Source: Neisseria iguanae (GTDB lineage: Bacteria > Pseudomonadota > Gammaproteobacteria > Burkholderiales > Neisseriaceae). From it: a stretch of DNA of 51,925 nt. The position numbers and the translations under genes are program-made. Where the stretch lies: positions 1 through 51,925 of the forward strand of contig NZ_PXYY01000007.1 in the NCBI RefSeq assembly GCF_003013245.1. Direction: 5' to 3'. The notes under the pieces were generated by a model that searched no databases, had not been told where the DNA came from, and saw only the letters and a program-made list of their open reading frames with translations. Numbering within the stretch: the stretch's first letter is position 1; each line of letters opens with the position of its first letter. Below, piece after piece: positions 9,268 through 19,042 of the stretch.

Positions 9268-10716
9268 ATGCCTCAATACACCTTAAAACAAGCCAGCGAA
9301 TTGCTGCAATCCAAACAAATTTCCGCCACCGAACTCACACAGGAATATTTGAATGCCATTGATGCAAAAAACTCCGCGATAAACGGCTATATCACATTAG
9401 ATAAAAACCTGACCTTAGCCGAAGCCCAAGCCGCCGATGCGCGGATTGCCGCGGGCAATGCCGGCGCGCTCACCGGCATTCCCGTTGCCTATAAAGACAT
9501 TTTCTGCCAAACAGGCTGGAAGAGTGCCTGCGGCTCGAAAATGCTTGATAATTTCGTATCACCTTACACCGCCACAGTTGTACAAAATCTGTTGGACGAA
9601 GGCATGGTCACGCTGGGCCGCACCAATATGGACGAATTCGCCATGGGTTCGACCAATGAAACCTCATTTTACGGTGCCACCCGAAACCCGTGGAACCACG
9701 AATACGTGCCGGGTGGTTCGTCAGGCGGTTCTGCAGCAGTCGTGGCCGCCCGCTTGGCACCCGCCGCCTTAGGCAGCGATACCGGCGGTTCAATCCGCCA
9801 GCCTGCTTCTCATTGCGGCATCACCGGCATCAAACCCACTTACGGCGTGGTGTCGCGCTTCGGCATGGTGGCTTATGCCTCCAGCTTCGACCAAGCCGGC
9901 CCGATAGCACAAACTGCCGAAGACTGCGCCTTGCTACTGAACGCGATGGCAAGCTTCGATGAGCGTGATTCCACCAGTTTGGCGCGCAAAAAAGAAGATT
10001 ACACCCGTGACTTGAACCACCCCTTAAAAGGCTTGAAAATCGGCTTGCCGAAAGAATACTTTGACGAGAGTAACGACGCCGACGTTCAGACAGCCTTACA
10101 AAACGTGATCGATTTATTGAAAATACAAGGCGCGGAAATGGCCGAAGTAAGCCTGCCGCAAACCGAATTGTCAATTCCCGCCTATTACGTACTCGCCTCC
10201 GCCGAAGCCAGCACCAACCTCTCCCGCTACGACGGCGTGCGCTACGGCCACCGCGCCCAACAATTCGGCAGCCTCGACGAAATGTACGCCAACACCCGCG
10301 CTGAAGGCTTCGGCAGCGAAGTGAAGCGCCGCATTATGATCGGCACTTATGTGTTATCACACGGCTACTACGATGCCTACTATCTGAAAGCGCAAAAACT
10401 GCGCCGCCTGGTTGCCAACGACTTTCAGACGGCCTTACAAGGCTGCGACCTGATTTTAGGCCCCGTTGCCCCGACCGCCGCGCCCAAACTCGGCAGCGAC
10501 ATTCACGACCCCGTACAAATGTATCTGAGCGACATCTACACCATCGCCGTCAACCTAGCCGGCCTGCCCGCCATGAGCCTGCCCGCCGGATTCAGCAGCA
10601 ACGGCCTGCCGATCGGCGTGCAACTGATTGGCAATTATTTCAACGAAGCCAAATTGCTGAATGTTGCCCATCAAGTGCAGGTTAACAGCAACTGGCATGA
10701 GAAAACGCCTGAGTAA
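9268..10716 (+). CDS. gatA: Asp-tRNA(Asn)/Glu-tRNA(Gln) amidotransferase subunit A
   Basis: The amidase-signature subunit that releases ammonia from glutamine. The catalytic Lys-Ser-Ser triad is visible: K76 in VAYKDIF, S151 in GGSSGGSAA and the nucleophile S175 in [10 protein letters not shown]. Length is 482 residues from the ATG at 9268 ([10 protein letters not shown]), which has GGAAA in front; an in-frame ATG at 9241 lies inside a degenerate DUS and is less likely. In many bacteria gatA and gatB are neighbours; here a hypothetical gene and a broken restriction-modification system separate them. Confidence 0.97.
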   Translation: MPQYTLKQASELLQSKQISATELTQEYLNAIDAKNSAINGYITLDKNLTLAEAQAADARIAAGNAGALTGIPVAYKDIFCQTGWKSACGSKMLDNFVSPYTATVVQNLLDEGMVTLGRTNMDEFAMGSTNETSFYGATRNPWNHEYVPGGSSGGSAAVVAARLAPAALGSDTGGSIRQPASHCGITGIKPTYGVVSRFGMVAYASSFDQAGPIAQTAEDCALLLNAMASFDERDSTSLARKKEDYTRDLNHPLKGLKIGLPKEYFDESNDADVQTALQNVIDLLKIQGAEMAEVSLPQTELSIPAYYVLASAEASTNLSRYDGVRYGHRAQQFGSLDEMYANTRAEGFGSEVKRRIMIGTYVLSHGYYDAYYLKAQKLRRLVANDFQTALQGCDLILGPVAPTAAPKLGSDIHDPVQMYLSDIYTIAVNLAGLPAMSLPAGFSSNGLPIGVQLIGNYFNEAKLLNVAHQVQVNSNWHEKTPE

Positions 10717-10778
10717 ATAAATGATAACAAAACTTTCAGACGGCTTTTATTACATACCGTCTGAATATAGGATACGAA

Positions 10779-11090
10779 ATGACAAGCATAAATATCGAAA
10801 CAGAAATTGAAGTTTATAGCGGGCTGAACGAAGAAGGCACACTTGATGTTCATATTGTTCACGATGCAGAAGAAAATCAAGATTCTATTTTTTATTTTAT
10901 TGAATCAATGAAAGATGAAGAAAACGCTTTCTTCTGGTCTTATAGCGCAGATAAAAATGAAACCACGCTCGAAGAATTGATTGATGAAGCTCGTGGATTA
11001 ATCCTTGATCGTGCTACGTCTGAACAAATGGCTAAAATGTCGCCTGCTGCTTTAGCGCGACTCAAAGCCAATCAAGCAAAAGTAGCCTGA
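10779..11090 (+). CDS. Small acidic protein of unknown function
   Basis: 103 residues, strongly acidic in the first 75 residues and ending in an Ala/Lys-rich helix (MAKMSPAALARLKANQAKVA). No signal peptide, membrane span or recognised domain is seen. It has an ATAGGATA ribosome-binding-site-like stretch just upstream and lies 7 bases before the Dam-type methylase. It may belong to the gatA-gatB interval of the host or may have come with the R-M system. Function unknown. Confidence 0.6.
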   Translation: MTSINIETEIEVYSGLNEEGTLDVHIVHDAEENQDSIFYFIESMKDEENAFFWSYSADKNETTLEELIDEARGLILDRATSEQMAKMSPAALARLKANQAKVA

Positions 11091-11097
11091 TTGTCCA

Positions 11098-11922
11098 ATG
11101 AGTAAACCATTTCTAAAATGGGCTGGCGGTAAGTTTAAATTAGCACCATTTATCCAAAGCCATCTACCCAGCCCTAAACGCAAACGTCTGATTGAGCCAT
11201 TTGCAGGTTCGGCTTCCTTATCGTTAGCTTTGGATTTTGATTCATATCTGCTGAATGACACCAATAGCGACCTGATAAATCTGTATCGTATGCTGAAACA
11301 GGAAAAACAGGGGTTTGTTGATTATGCCCGTTCATTTTTTAGCCCTAAAAATAACCAGGAACACCTTTTTTATGATTTGCGCGAACAATTCAATCACAGC
11401 GATGACATAGCTGGACGGTCGGCATTGTTTATCTATTTAAACCGTCACGCGTTTAACGGTTTATGCCGTTACAACAGCAAAGGCGATTTTAATGTGCCGT
11501 TTGGCCGTTATAAATCGCCCTATTTTCCTGAATTGGAAATGCGCGGTTTTATAGCCAAATCTGACCGTATTGAATTGATGTGTGGTGATTTTCAGACGAC
11601 CTTAGCATTAGCCACCGATGATGATACTGTTTATTGCGACCCGCCTTATGTTCCACTCAGTAATACGGCTTCATTTACCGCCTATGCAAAAGATAGGTTT
11701 GATTTAAGCTATCAAAACCGTTTGGCTGTTCAAGCTAAAGAAGTTGCCGAACAATCACAAGGAGTGTTGATTTCCAATCATGATACCGAATTTACCCGTC
11801 AAATTTATCAAGGTGCGCGGATTGAAACGATTGATGTGCAGCGTAATATTGCGGCAAAAGGCAGTAGCAGACAAAAAGTAGGCGATTTATGGCGAGTGAA
11901 TTTAATATTCTACGTGAAGTAG
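11098..11922 (+). CDS. Dam-type DNA adenine methyltransferase of a DpnII-like system (M1)
   Basis: A 274-residue D12-class N6-adenine methylase. It shows KPFLKWAGGKFKLAPFI at the N-terminus, SAM motif I LIEPFAGSASLSLAL (about residues 31-45), the conserved RHAFNGLCRYNSKGDFNVPF region (about 117-136) and catalytic DPPYVPLS (about 181-188). This is the M1.DpnII/Dam architecture, expected to methylate the A of GATC. It is the only member of the three-gene system without visible damage, so it probably now acts as a solitary GATC methylase. Its last 34 bases overlap the next gene in another frame, as overlapping genes do in dpnM-dpnA-dpnB operons. Confidence 0.9.
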   Translation: MSKPFLKWAGGKFKLAPFIQSHLPSPKRKRLIEPFAGSASLSLALDFDSYLLNDTNSDLINLYRMLKQEKQGFVDYARSFFSPKNNQEHLFYDLREQFNHSDDIAGRSALFIYLNRHAFNGLCRYNSKGDFNVPFGRYKSPYFPELEMRGFIAKSDRIELMCGDFQTTLALATDDDTVYCDPPYVPLSNTASFTAYAKDRFDLSYQNRLAVQAKEVAEQSQGVLISNHDTEFTRQIYQGARIETIDVQRNIAAKGSSRQKVGDLWRVNLIFYVK

Positions 11923-12203
11923 CGGCAACCTATCAAAGCGGTTTGAAAAAACACGTTTCAGACGGCATGGTCATTTACAATGAAAATGCATTAAACGTCA
12001 TGCGGCGTATTTTGGATAAATACCCTAATGGCTGTTTTGATATGATTTTTGTTGACCCACCTTATTTGCTGTCTAATGATGGATTTACCTGTCAAAACGG
12101 ACAGATGGTATCTGTTAATAAAGGTCGCGGTTGTGAATTGAAAACGGGATTTTTTGAATTGGCTGGAAAACGACTTCAGAAAATATCAACTAAGGAAAAT
12201 TAA
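11889..12203 (+). pseudogene. Second DpnII-type methylase (DpnA-like), internally deleted
   Basis: The N-terminal 78 residues match the start of DpnA-type (beta-class) methylases: VIYNENALNVM, then catalytic DMIFVDPPYLLSNDGFTC and MVSVNKG. The frame then jumps directly to RGCELKTGFFELAGKRLQKI, which corresponds to the SAM-binding motif I and C-terminal helix (…GxE…YFELAxxRL) normally found at the far end of this permuted family. The middle of the protein is missing while the frame stays open. Intact relatives are more than twice as long as these 104 residues, so the product should be inactive. It overlaps the methylase before it, and its stop codon overlaps the endonuclease ATG. Confidence 0.8.
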
Positions 12204-13047
12204 TGTCTGAAAATTTTGACCTTTTTATTTCTCAATTAATGGAAACCAATGCCACATTGGGTTATTTTTCTGATTTTAATAAAGCGCGAACAAACGTAAA
12301 TAAAATTTCCATTAAATTGAATCAGTTAAATTACTTAATAGGCAAGAATGATTTACGTCTTGCGATTCAAGAAGTTTTTGAAGAAAACCCTAAAGCCTTT
12401 GATGTGTTAGATATATTGATAGCAATCCGTAAAAATAAAAAAGCCAAAACTTTCAATTCAGACGGTAATGTAGTTTTACTGGACAGTTATTTCACTTCAC
12501 CTGAAAAGATATTTGAATATCTTGAAGAAACTGGTCTATCAGAAGTCTTTCATAATAAAGATGTTACCAATTTAGTAGATTATGTTTTCGGTATTGAAAT
12601 TGGCTTAGATAGCAATACAAGAAAAAATCGCGGTGGCGATAATATGTCAATCGCGGTAAGCCAAAAATTTGAAGCAGCAAATAAGCAAATATAAAATATC
12701 AGACCGAAGTAAATCATCCTGCATTCCCTGAAATTGTTAGTTTAGGCACAGATGTAAAGCGCTTTGATTTTGTGATTAAAACTAAACAAAAAACCTATTT
12801 AATTGAGACAAATTTTTATAATAGTGGTGGTTCAAAGCTAAATGAAGTAGCAAGAGCATATTCAGATATAAGCCATAAAATCAATCAATATCCAAATTAT
12901 GAATTTGTTTGGATTACAGACGGCCAAGGCTGGCTAACCGCAAAAAATAAATTAGAAGAAGCATTTAATATTATTCCACGAGTTTATAACTTAACATCAT
13001 TACAGCATTTTGTTGAGCATTTGTTGAATGAAGGTGTAGTGGAATAA
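12203..13047 (+). pseudogene. DpnII-type (GATC) restriction endonuclease, frameshifted
   Basis: The first frame (12203-12694) gives 163 residues ending after EIGLDSNTRKNRGGDNMS. The rest continues in another frame from about 12694 as KYQTEVNHPAFPEIVSLGTD, FDFVIKTKQKTYLIETNFY and YEFVWITDGQGWL to the stop at 13047. Together they reproduce a full-length DpnII-type enzyme: the catalytic region with D/E…ETNFY and the C-terminal DGxGW segment. One shift at 12689-12696 explains the break; removing one AT from the ATAT there restores the frame. The enzyme is inactive unless the sequence has an error at this point. It is the third gene of a dpnM-dpnA-dpnB-like operon inserted between gatA and gatB and is much richer in AT than they are. 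Confidence 0.87.
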
Positions 13048-13090
13048 TAAAATACAGTTGTTAAATATTTTAATGTAAAGAAAGACTCCT

Positions 13091-14521
13091 ATGACTTGGG
13101 AAACCGTAATCGGACTGGAAATCCACGTCCAATTAAACACCAAATCAAAAATTTTCAGCGGTGCATCAACGGCGTTCGGTGCCGAGCCGAATGCGCATGC
13201 AAGCGTGGTGGAATGTGCGTTGCCGGGTGTATTGCCGGTGATGAACCGTGAGGTGGTGGAAAAAGCCATCAAGCTCGGTTTGGCGCTGGATGCGAAAATC
13301 AACCGGAAAAACGTGTTCGACCGCAAAAACTATTTTTACCCCGATTTGCCCAAAGGCTACCAAATCAGCCAGCTCGATTTGCCGATTGTGGAGCACGGCA
13401 AGCTGGAAATCGTGGCAGATGACGAAGTAAGAATCATCAACGTGACCCGTGCACACATGGAGGAAGATGCAGGCAAATCGGTGCATGAAGGTTTGGACGG
13501 TGCAACCGGCATCGATTTGAACCGCGCCGGTACGCCGCTCTTAGAAGTGGTATCCGAACCGGAAATGCGCTCGGCGGCAGAAGCGGTGGCGTATGCCAAG
13601 GCCTTACACGGTTTGGTAACCTGGCTGGATATTTGCGACGGCAATATGGCCGAAGGTTCGTTCCGCATTGATGCCAACGTTTCCGTGCGTCCGAAAGGCC
13701 AGGCAGAATTCGGCATCCGCCGCGAAATCAAAAACCTCAATTCATTCCGCTTCTTGGAAGCTGCGATCAATTATGAAGTGGAAGCGCAAATCGAGATTTT
13801 AGAAGACGGCGGCAAGGTACAGCAAGCCACCATGCTGTTCGACCCCGACAAAGGCGAAACCCGTGTGATGCGTTTGAAAGAAGACGCACACGACTACCGT
13901 TATTTCCCCGACCCGGATTTGCTGCCAATTATCATTTCAGACGACCAAATGCAGAAAGCACGCGACGACATGCCTGAATTGCCGAAAGAAATGGCGGCGC
14001 GTTTCGTGGCCGATTTCGGCGTGAGTAACTACGACGCGCGGCTGCTGACTGCCAGCCGCAGCCAGGCCGAATTCTTTGAAACCGCCGCAACCGCCAGCAA
14101 GCAAGGTAAAATAGTGGCAAACTGGATGAACGGCGAATTGGCCGCCGCTTTGAATAAAGCAGGCTTGGAATTAGCCGACAGCCCGATTACCGCTTTACGT
14201 TTGGCGGGCCTGGCAACTAAAATTTCAGACGGTACCTTAAGCGGCAAACTGGCGAAAAAAGCCTTCGAGGCAATGTGGGCAGAGCCTGCTGCATCAATCG
14301 AGCAAATCATTGAAAAACACGGCCTGGTACAAATCACCGATACCGACGCAATTGAAGCAATGGTGGATGAAGTACTGGCCAGCAACGCCAAAGCGATTGA
14401 GCAATTCAAGTCAGGCAACGAAAAAGCCTTGAATGCCATTGTCGGCCACGTGATGAAAGCCAGCAAGGGCAAAGCAAATCCGGCACAAGTGCAAGATTTG
14501 ATTAAAGCAAAATTGGGTTGA
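13091..14521 (+). CDS. gatB: Asp-tRNA(Asn)/Glu-tRNA(Gln) amidotransferase subunit B
   Basis: 476 residues, full length. The kinase-like domain starts [20 protein letters not shown]. The conserved [16 protein letters not shown] (about residues 78-93) and [11 protein letters not shown] (about 193-203) are followed by the C-terminal YqeY-like tRNA-binding domain (from about 330). GatB phosphorylates the Glu/Asp on the misacylated tRNA and receives ammonia from GatA. It is downstream of the broken R-M system and ends before a DUS-pair terminator at 14557-14591. Confidence 0.97.
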   Translation: MTWETVIGLEIHVQLNTKSKIFSGASTAFGAEPNAHASVVECALPGVLPVMNREVVEKAIKLGLALDAKINRKNVFDRKNYFYPDLPKGYQISQLDLPIVEHGKLEIVADDEVRIINVTRAHMEEDAGKSVHEGLDGATGIDLNRAGTPLLEVVSEPEMRSAAEAVAYAKALHGLVTWLDICDGNMAEGSFRIDANVSVRPKGQAEFGIRREIKNLNSFRFLEAAINYEVEAQIEILEDGGKVQQATMLFDPDKGETRVMRLKEDAHDYRYFPDPDLLPIIISDDQMQKARDDMPELPKEMAARFVADFGVSNYDARLLTASRSQAEFFETAATASKQGKIVANWMNGELAAALNKAGLELADSPITALRLAGLATKISDGTLSGKLAKKAFEAMWAEPAASIEQIIEKHGLVQITDTDAIEAMVDEVLASNAKAIEQFKSGNEKALNAIVGHVMKASKGKANPAQVQDLIKAKLG

Positions 14522-14556
14522 ATCTGCAGCCAATATCACTCATTCCACATCATCTC

Positions 14557-14591
14557 AGGCCGTCTGAAACTGATTCACATTCAGACGGCCT
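14557..14591 (+). terminator. DUS-pair terminator after gatB
   Basis: AGGCCGTCTGAA and its inverse TTCAGACGGCCT are separated by 11 bases and followed by TTTTATT. The two uptake sequences form the stem. Confidence 0.8.
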
Positions 14592-14714
14592 TTTATTCTG
14601 AAAATACTGCTTCAGCCCCTAAAATAATTGGTAACGCAGGATTTGTCCTGGTTATCTAAGGCAGAACATAAAACAAACTGTTTTAAATTGCTTTTAACAG
14701 AAAAAAAGACGAAG

Positions 14715-14755
14715 TTGATTTGAATCAAAACCTAAAAATAGTTTTCATTTATAAT
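14715..14755 (+). promoter_or_regulatory. FNR-dependent promoter of the AniS/FnrS-type small RNA
   Basis: TTGATTTGAATCAA at 14715-14728 is a perfect FNR half-site pair (TTGAT-N4-ATCAA). A perfect TATAAT lies at 14750-14755. If the site centre is -41.5, transcription starts near 14763, which is 7-8 bases past the -10 box. This is the geometry of a class II FNR-activated promoter, so transcription should rise when oxygen is low. Confidence 0.85.
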
Positions 14756-14762
14756 TCATTTA

Positions 14763-14881
14763 TTGAATTCAGGCAAAGGCTGACAAAAGGCCGAAGTAAC
14801 TTGCTTTCATTACCTTTTAATCTATTTCCTCTTGATGTGTGTGTGTTTGGGTGTGGCTATGTTTGCCACCCCCTTTTTTTT
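14763..14881 (+). ncRNA. aniS: AniS/FnrS-type anaerobically induced small RNA
   Basis: About 119 nt between the FNR promoter and a strong terminator: stem GGGTGTGGC/GCCACCC (about 14849-14871) followed by eight T. No convincing reading frame lies inside. Neisseria carry one FNR-activated, Hfq-binding sRNA (AniS in meningococcus, FnrS in gonococcus), and in meningococcus it is recalled to lie next to a small HTH gene and glnD, the same neighbours as here. It represses target mRNAs in low oxygen. The identity rests on promoter, terminator, size and position; the 5' end is inferred from promoter geometry. Confidence 0.8.
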
Positions 14882-14941
14882 GGCTTTTCTTCTGCACTGA
14901 GGTAAATTAAAATCCGTAATAATAAATACAAAGGATAGACC

Positions 14942-15229
14942 ATGAGCAACAAACTCACGCCGCCGGCAGAATTACCCGACGAAAATGATTTACGCGCCGT
15001 GCTTGCTTACAATATGCGTTTGTTTCGCGTAAATAAAGGCTGGTCCCAAGAGGAACTTGCCCGTCAATGCGGCCTTGACCGCACCTATGTTTCCGCCGTA
15101 GAACGCAAACGCTGGAATATTGCTCTTTCCAATATTGAAAAAATGGCGGCGGCCTTAGGCATATCCGCATACCAATTACTGCTGCCACCGCAACAATTAC
15201 TGAATCTTATGACAAATCCCAACCAATAG
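14942..15229 (+). CDS. Small XRE-family helix-turn-helix protein
   Basis: 95 residues with one Cro/C1-type helix-turn-helix spanning about residues 23-78. The recognition region is visible as [20 protein letters not shown], followed by [20 protein letters not shown]. There is no second domain, so it is probably a dimeric DNA-binding regulator or an antitoxin-like regulator without a partner toxin. AAAGGATAG lies just before the ATG. It sits 60 bases after the small RNA terminator and 32 bases before glnD, and may be co-transcribed with glnD. Target unknown. Confidence 0.88.
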   Translation: MSNKLTPPAELPDENDLRAVLAYNMRLFRVNKGWSQEELARQCGLDRTYVSAVERKRWNIALSNIEKMAAALGISAYQLLLPPQQLLNLMTNPNQ

Positions 15230-15261
15230 GCCGTCTGAAACGTCTCTGCACAAGGAAAACC

Positions 15262-17823
15262 ATGCTTGCCGATATCCAAACCATGCGCGAATGTTTTTTG
15301 ACAGAAAAACAAAATGCCATTGATGCTTTTTTGCGCAAAAAACAACCCATGGCTTTTTTTGTCCAATATGGTGCTGCCGTCGATAAGCTTTTGCATCAAC
15401 TTTGGCAACATTTGATGGCCGACAGCGGCATGTGTCTGCTGGCTACTGGCGGCTACGGCCGCAATGAGCTTTACCCGTATTCCGACATCGACTTAGCGAT
15501 TGTGTCGTCTGAAGAAATTTCAGACGACCACAAAGAACAGATTACCCAATTTGTGCAGACATTATGGGACATAAAGCTGATGCCGTCCGTCAAAAGTGGC
15601 AGCATTGCCCAATTATGTAAGAGCATTGAAGACGAAATCACCGGTGACACTGCCTTTTTGGAATCACGCTTTTTATGCGGTGAAGAAGATTTGGCGCGAC
15701 GCAGTATCACCCGCATGAACAAGCAGCGTGATATTTCTACCTTTATCGAGGCCAAATTGCTGGAAATGAAACAGCGTCACACCAAATCGCAAGGTTCGGG
15801 TGCCGTGTTGGAACCCAATATTAAAACCTGCACCGGCGGTTTGCGCGATATTCATACCATGCTTTGGATTGCCAAGGCGCAAAAGCTCAATACCCGCCCT
15901 TCTGCTCTGATTCGAGAAGGCATTTTGACCCGTTTGGAAGCCTGTATGTTGACGCAAGGCTACAAGCAGCTTTCTACCATCCGTATTCATTTACACTTAT
16001 GCGCCAAACGCGCAGAAGACCGCCTGATTTTTGATTTACAGGCTCAAGTGGCGGAAAACATGGGCTGGATAAACGAGAGCTACCGCCACAAAACGGAAAA
16101 ATTAATGCACAATTTCTACCGCGCGGTAAAAAGCATTAACCAGCTAAACGGCATTTTGCTGCCTATGCTACAACGCCGCGTCTATTCCGACCCTATGCGC
16201 GTAACTTTGCGCATCGATGATGATTATATGCAGGTCAACAACCAAATTGCCGCCCGCGACAAATCCATTTTCACCAAACAGCCGACCAACATCTTCAAAA
16301 TCATCCAGATTTGGCAAAACCACAACGACATCAACGCCATTGAACCGCAAACCCTGCGTGCATGGTGGGCGGCAACGCGTAAAATAAATCACAAGTTTTA
16401 CCAAAACCCAGCCAACCGCTATTATTTTGTCGGTTTTTTCCGCAATGGCAACGGCTTAACTCATGTGTTGCGTTTTTTAAATCTATACGGCGTACTCGGC
16501 CATTATCTGCCGGCATGGGAAAAAATCGTCGGCTTAATGCAGCATGATTTGTTCCACGTTTATCCGGTAGACGATCATATCTTGGCCGTAGTGCACAATA
16601 TGCGGCGCTTGGCTTTAGATAACCACAGCCACGAACACCCTTTTGCTTCTGCCCTGATGCAGTCTTACGACAGAAAAGAAATTCTTTATTTAGCCGCTTT
16701 CTTTCATGATATTGCCAAAGGGCGTGGCGGCGATCATTCCATCCAAGGCATTGAAGACGCAAAGCAATTTTCAGACGACCATTTTCTGACTAAAGAAGAA
16801 GGCGCATTATTGACATGGTTGGTAAAGCATCATTTGTTGATGTCCACCGTCGCACAAAAAGAAGACATTCAAGATCCTGAAATCATTCGCGCATTCTGCG
16901 AGCAAGTACAAACCCACGAACGTTTGTGCGCACTGTATCTGCTTACAGTAGCCGACATTCGCGGCACCAATTCAAAACTATGGAACACATGGCGCAGCAG
17001 CCTATTAGAAAGCCTGTTCCACGCCAGTAGCCGCTATTTAGCAGGCGACAGCTACAGCACTACCACACTATTGAGCCGTCGCCAACAAAAAGCCACTGCT
17101 TTACTCACCCGCACCGGTGCTCCCGAAAAGCAACAGCAAAAATTATGGAAAGTATTGGGTTCGACTTATTTTATCCGCCACCAAACACGCGAAGTATTGT
17201 GGCATACCGCCAATTTGGTGCACGATTTTGAAACGCCGCTGATACGCAGCCGCATTTTACCCAAAAGTGATTCGTTCCAAGTGATGATTTTCATGCCCAA
17301 TGGCCCGCGGCTATTTCCGCGCTTATGCCGCATTTTCAGCCGCCACGGATTCGATATTCTGGCCGCCCGCGTGTTTATTACCGAACACAATTATATTCTC
17401 GACACCTTTATCGTGCAGATTCCGTCACAACATGATCCGGTTTATTACCCGAATATCCAAAGTGCATTGGAAGCAGAATTAAACAGCTTTATCCACGGCT
17501 ACACGGTACTGGAAAACCAAAACTACGATTACCGCTTGAGCCGCCGCAGCCTGTATATGGGGATTCCGCCACGGGTTGCCATCACGCAAGAAGAAGATTA
17601 TCCGGGCTGGTTTACCGTGGAAGTGATTGCTGTCAACCGCGCTCACTTGTTGGCAGATATGGCCGATGTATTCTTCAACCACAACGTCAGCCTGCGCTAT
17701 GCCAAAATCACCACCTTAGACGAACGGATTGAAGACAGCTTTACTGTGTATAGCGAAGACTTGGGCAACACGAAAAAACAATTCGCACTCAAGCAGGCAT
17801 TATTGGAACAGTTAACTATATAA
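15262..17823 (+). CDS. glnD: Bifunctional PII uridylyltransferase/uridylyl-removing enzyme GlnD
   Basis: 853 residues, close to the normal length. The nucleotidyltransferase site is [20 protein letters not shown] (about residues 59-78). The HD hydrolase domain follows, with [20 protein letters not shown] and [17 protein letters not shown] (about 477-493). Two C-terminal ACT domains start near [20 protein letters not shown] (about 673) and [20 protein letters not shown] (about 783). GlnD adds or removes UMP on PII proteins according to glutamine level. The start follows an AAGGAA ribosome-binding site. Confidence 0.97.
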   Translation: MLADIQTMRECFLTEKQNAIDAFLRKKQPMAFFVQYGAAVDKLLHQLWQHLMADSGMCLLATGGYGRNELYPYSDIDLAIVSSEEISDDHKEQITQFVQTLWDIKLMPSVKSGSIAQLCKSIEDEITGDTAFLESRFLCGEEDLARRSITRMNKQRDISTFIEAKLLEMKQRHTKSQGSGAVLEPNIKTCTGGLRDIHTMLWIAKAQKLNTRPSALIREGILTRLEACMLTQGYKQLSTIRIHLHLCAKRAEDRLIFDLQAQVAENMGWINESYRHKTEKLMHNFYRAVKSINQLNGILLPMLQRRVYSDPMRVTLRIDDDYMQVNNQIAARDKSIFTKQPTNIFKIIQIWQNHNDINAIEPQTLRAWWAATRKINHKFYQNPANRYYFVGFFRNGNGLTHVLRFLNLYGVLGHYLPAWEKIVGLMQHDLFHVYPVDDHILAVVHNMRRLALDNHSHEHPFASALMQSYDRKEILYLAAFFHDIAKGRGGDHSIQGIEDAKQFSDDHFLTKEEGALLTWLVKHHLLMSTVAQKEDIQDPEIIRAFCEQVQTHERLCALYLLTVADIRGTNSKLWNTWRSSLLESLFHASSRYLAGDSYSTTTLLSRRQQKATALLTRTGAPEKQQQKLWKVLGSTYFIRHQTREVLWHTANLVHDFETPLIRSRILPKSDSFQVMIFMPNGPRLFPRLCRIFSRHGFDILAARVFITEHNYILDTFIVQIPSQHDPVYYPNIQSALEAELNSFIHGYTVLENQNYDYRLSRRSLYMGIPPRVAITQEEDYPGWFTVEVIAVNRAHLLADMADVFFNHNVSLRYAKITTLDERIEDSFTVYSEDLGNTKKQFALKQALLEQLTI

Positions 17824-17868
17824 AATAAAGCTATCGCTGATTAAATAAACCATGACGACATGAGGTAG

Positions 17869-17971
17869 GTCGGATTATTGAATCCGACACTTGCTTAAAA
17901 AGCAAAGAAACCGTTTAAATTTAGAGTAAAATTTGCCCTTTCAGGTAAACGTCGGATTCAGGGTATCCGAC
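17869..17971. repeat. Pair of small palindromes downstream of glnD
   Basis: GTCGGATTATTGAATCCGAC (17869-17888) and GTCGGATTCAGGGTATCCGAC-like sequence (17951-17971) are two versions of the same interrupted palindrome about 60 bases apart. This looks like a REP-type intergenic repeat. No gene lies between them. Confidence 0.6.
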
Positions 17972-18029
17972 TTGCTCCATATATTCATTTTGAAGTGAAT
18001 CAGTCATATATTAAAATCCTCATACAACA

Positions 18030-18061
18030 AGGCCGTCTGAAAATATTTTTTCAGACGGCCT
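18030..18061. terminator. DUS-pair bidirectional terminator between glnD and the FKBP gene
   Basis: AGGCCGTCTGAA and its inverse are separated by an 8-base loop, between two genes that converge. It can stop transcription from either side. Confidence 0.75.
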
Positions 18062-18078
18062 GAGACCTTCGCAGAGGA

Positions 18079-18891
18079 TTATTGGATTTTTTCGATTTGC
18101 GCTTCAGTTTGGGCAGGCATATCTTCCGCGCCGCCGATTTTGATCAGTTTCACATCGAAAATCAAGGTTGAGTTCGGACCGATTTTCTCGCCCGCGCCTT
18201 GTTCGCCATAAGCCAGTTTGGCCGGGATAAAGAAGGTTGCTTCGCCGCCTTCTTTCAATAATTGGACGGCTTCTTGCCAGCCCGGAATCACTTGGTTAAT
18301 CGGGAAGCTCAACGGTTGGCCGCCGTTTTGTTTGCTGCTGTCGAACACGGTGCCGTCAATCAGGCGGCCTTCGTATTCTACGGTCACAACATCATCTTTG
18401 GTCGGTTTCTTGCCCGAGCCTTCGTTTTTCATCATGAATTGGAGGCCGGAAGCGGTGGTTTTCACGCCTTCTTTGGTTGCGTTTTCTTTCAGGAAAGCTT
18501 CACCTTTTTCCAAATTGGTTTTGGCATCTTCCGCGCGTTTGGCTTGGGCTTTTTCCTGTTGCTCGGTCAGGAATTTCATCATCACTTCTTGAGCCTGCAT
18601 TTCGTTGATTTTCGGCTCTTTGCCGTCATAAACGGTTTGCAGGGCTTCGTTGAATACTTTCAAGTCGATATCGGTGCCTTGGTCTTTCATTTGTTTCAAA
18701 GAACGGCCGATGTCCACGCCCATCGCGTAGCTGGCTTGTTGCGTCGGCGTGCCGATGGCATCGACGCTGCCTGCTGCGCCGGAAGCAGCCGATGCCGCTG
18801 CGTGGGTCATGCCCGCATCTTTTTTCTCACAGGCAACCAATGACAAAGCGGCGGCCAGAGCCAGCGCACTGAATTTGAAAGTTTTGTTCAT
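18079..18891 (-). CDS. fkpA: FKBP-type peptidyl-prolyl isomerase lipoprotein (FkpA/Mip-like)
   Basis: 270 residues with a lipoprotein signal: LSLVAC with the lipidated Cys at 21. An Ala/Ser-rich linker follows, then the FKBP N-terminal dimerisation domain with SYAMGVDIGRSLKQ (about residues 54-67) and a long charged helix. The FKBP catalytic domain (about 150-255) shows VTVEYEGRLIDGTVFDSS, INQVIPGWQEAVQLLKEG and FIPAKLAYGEQGAG. It is a periplasmic or surface proline isomerase and chaperone. In pathogenic Neisseria the Mip homologue helps survival in macrophages; here only enzyme type and location can be inferred. Confidence 0.94.
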   Translation of the reverse strand: MNKTFKFSALALAAALSLVACEKKDAGMTHAAASAASGAAGSVDAIGTPTQQASYAMGVDIGRSLKQMKDQGTDIDLKVFNEALQTVYDGKEPKINEMQAQEVMMKFLTEQQEKAQAKRAEDAKTNLEKGEAFLKENATKEGVKTTASGLQFMMKNEGSGKKPTKDDVVTVEYEGRLIDGTVFDSSKQNGGQPLSFPINQVIPGWQEAVQLLKEGGEATFFIPAKLAYGEQGAGEKIGPNSTLIFDVKLIKIGGAEDMPAQTEAQIEKIQ

Positions 18892-19042
18892 AATACTGTT
18901 TCTTCGAATGGAAAAGGAAGGTGTGATTATAGCCTAGATTACCTGAAAATGAATCAGGCCGCCTGAAAAATTATTGGTGGATTTGTAAAGGTGATGAATG
19001 GACTTCAGACGCTATGGAATTCAATGCAGGCCGTCTGAACCG

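Noticed and set aside
14720-14905. 61-codon open frame between gatB and the HTH gene
   Set aside because: It spans the FNR promoter and the whole small RNA including its terminator; the RNA explains the sequence better.
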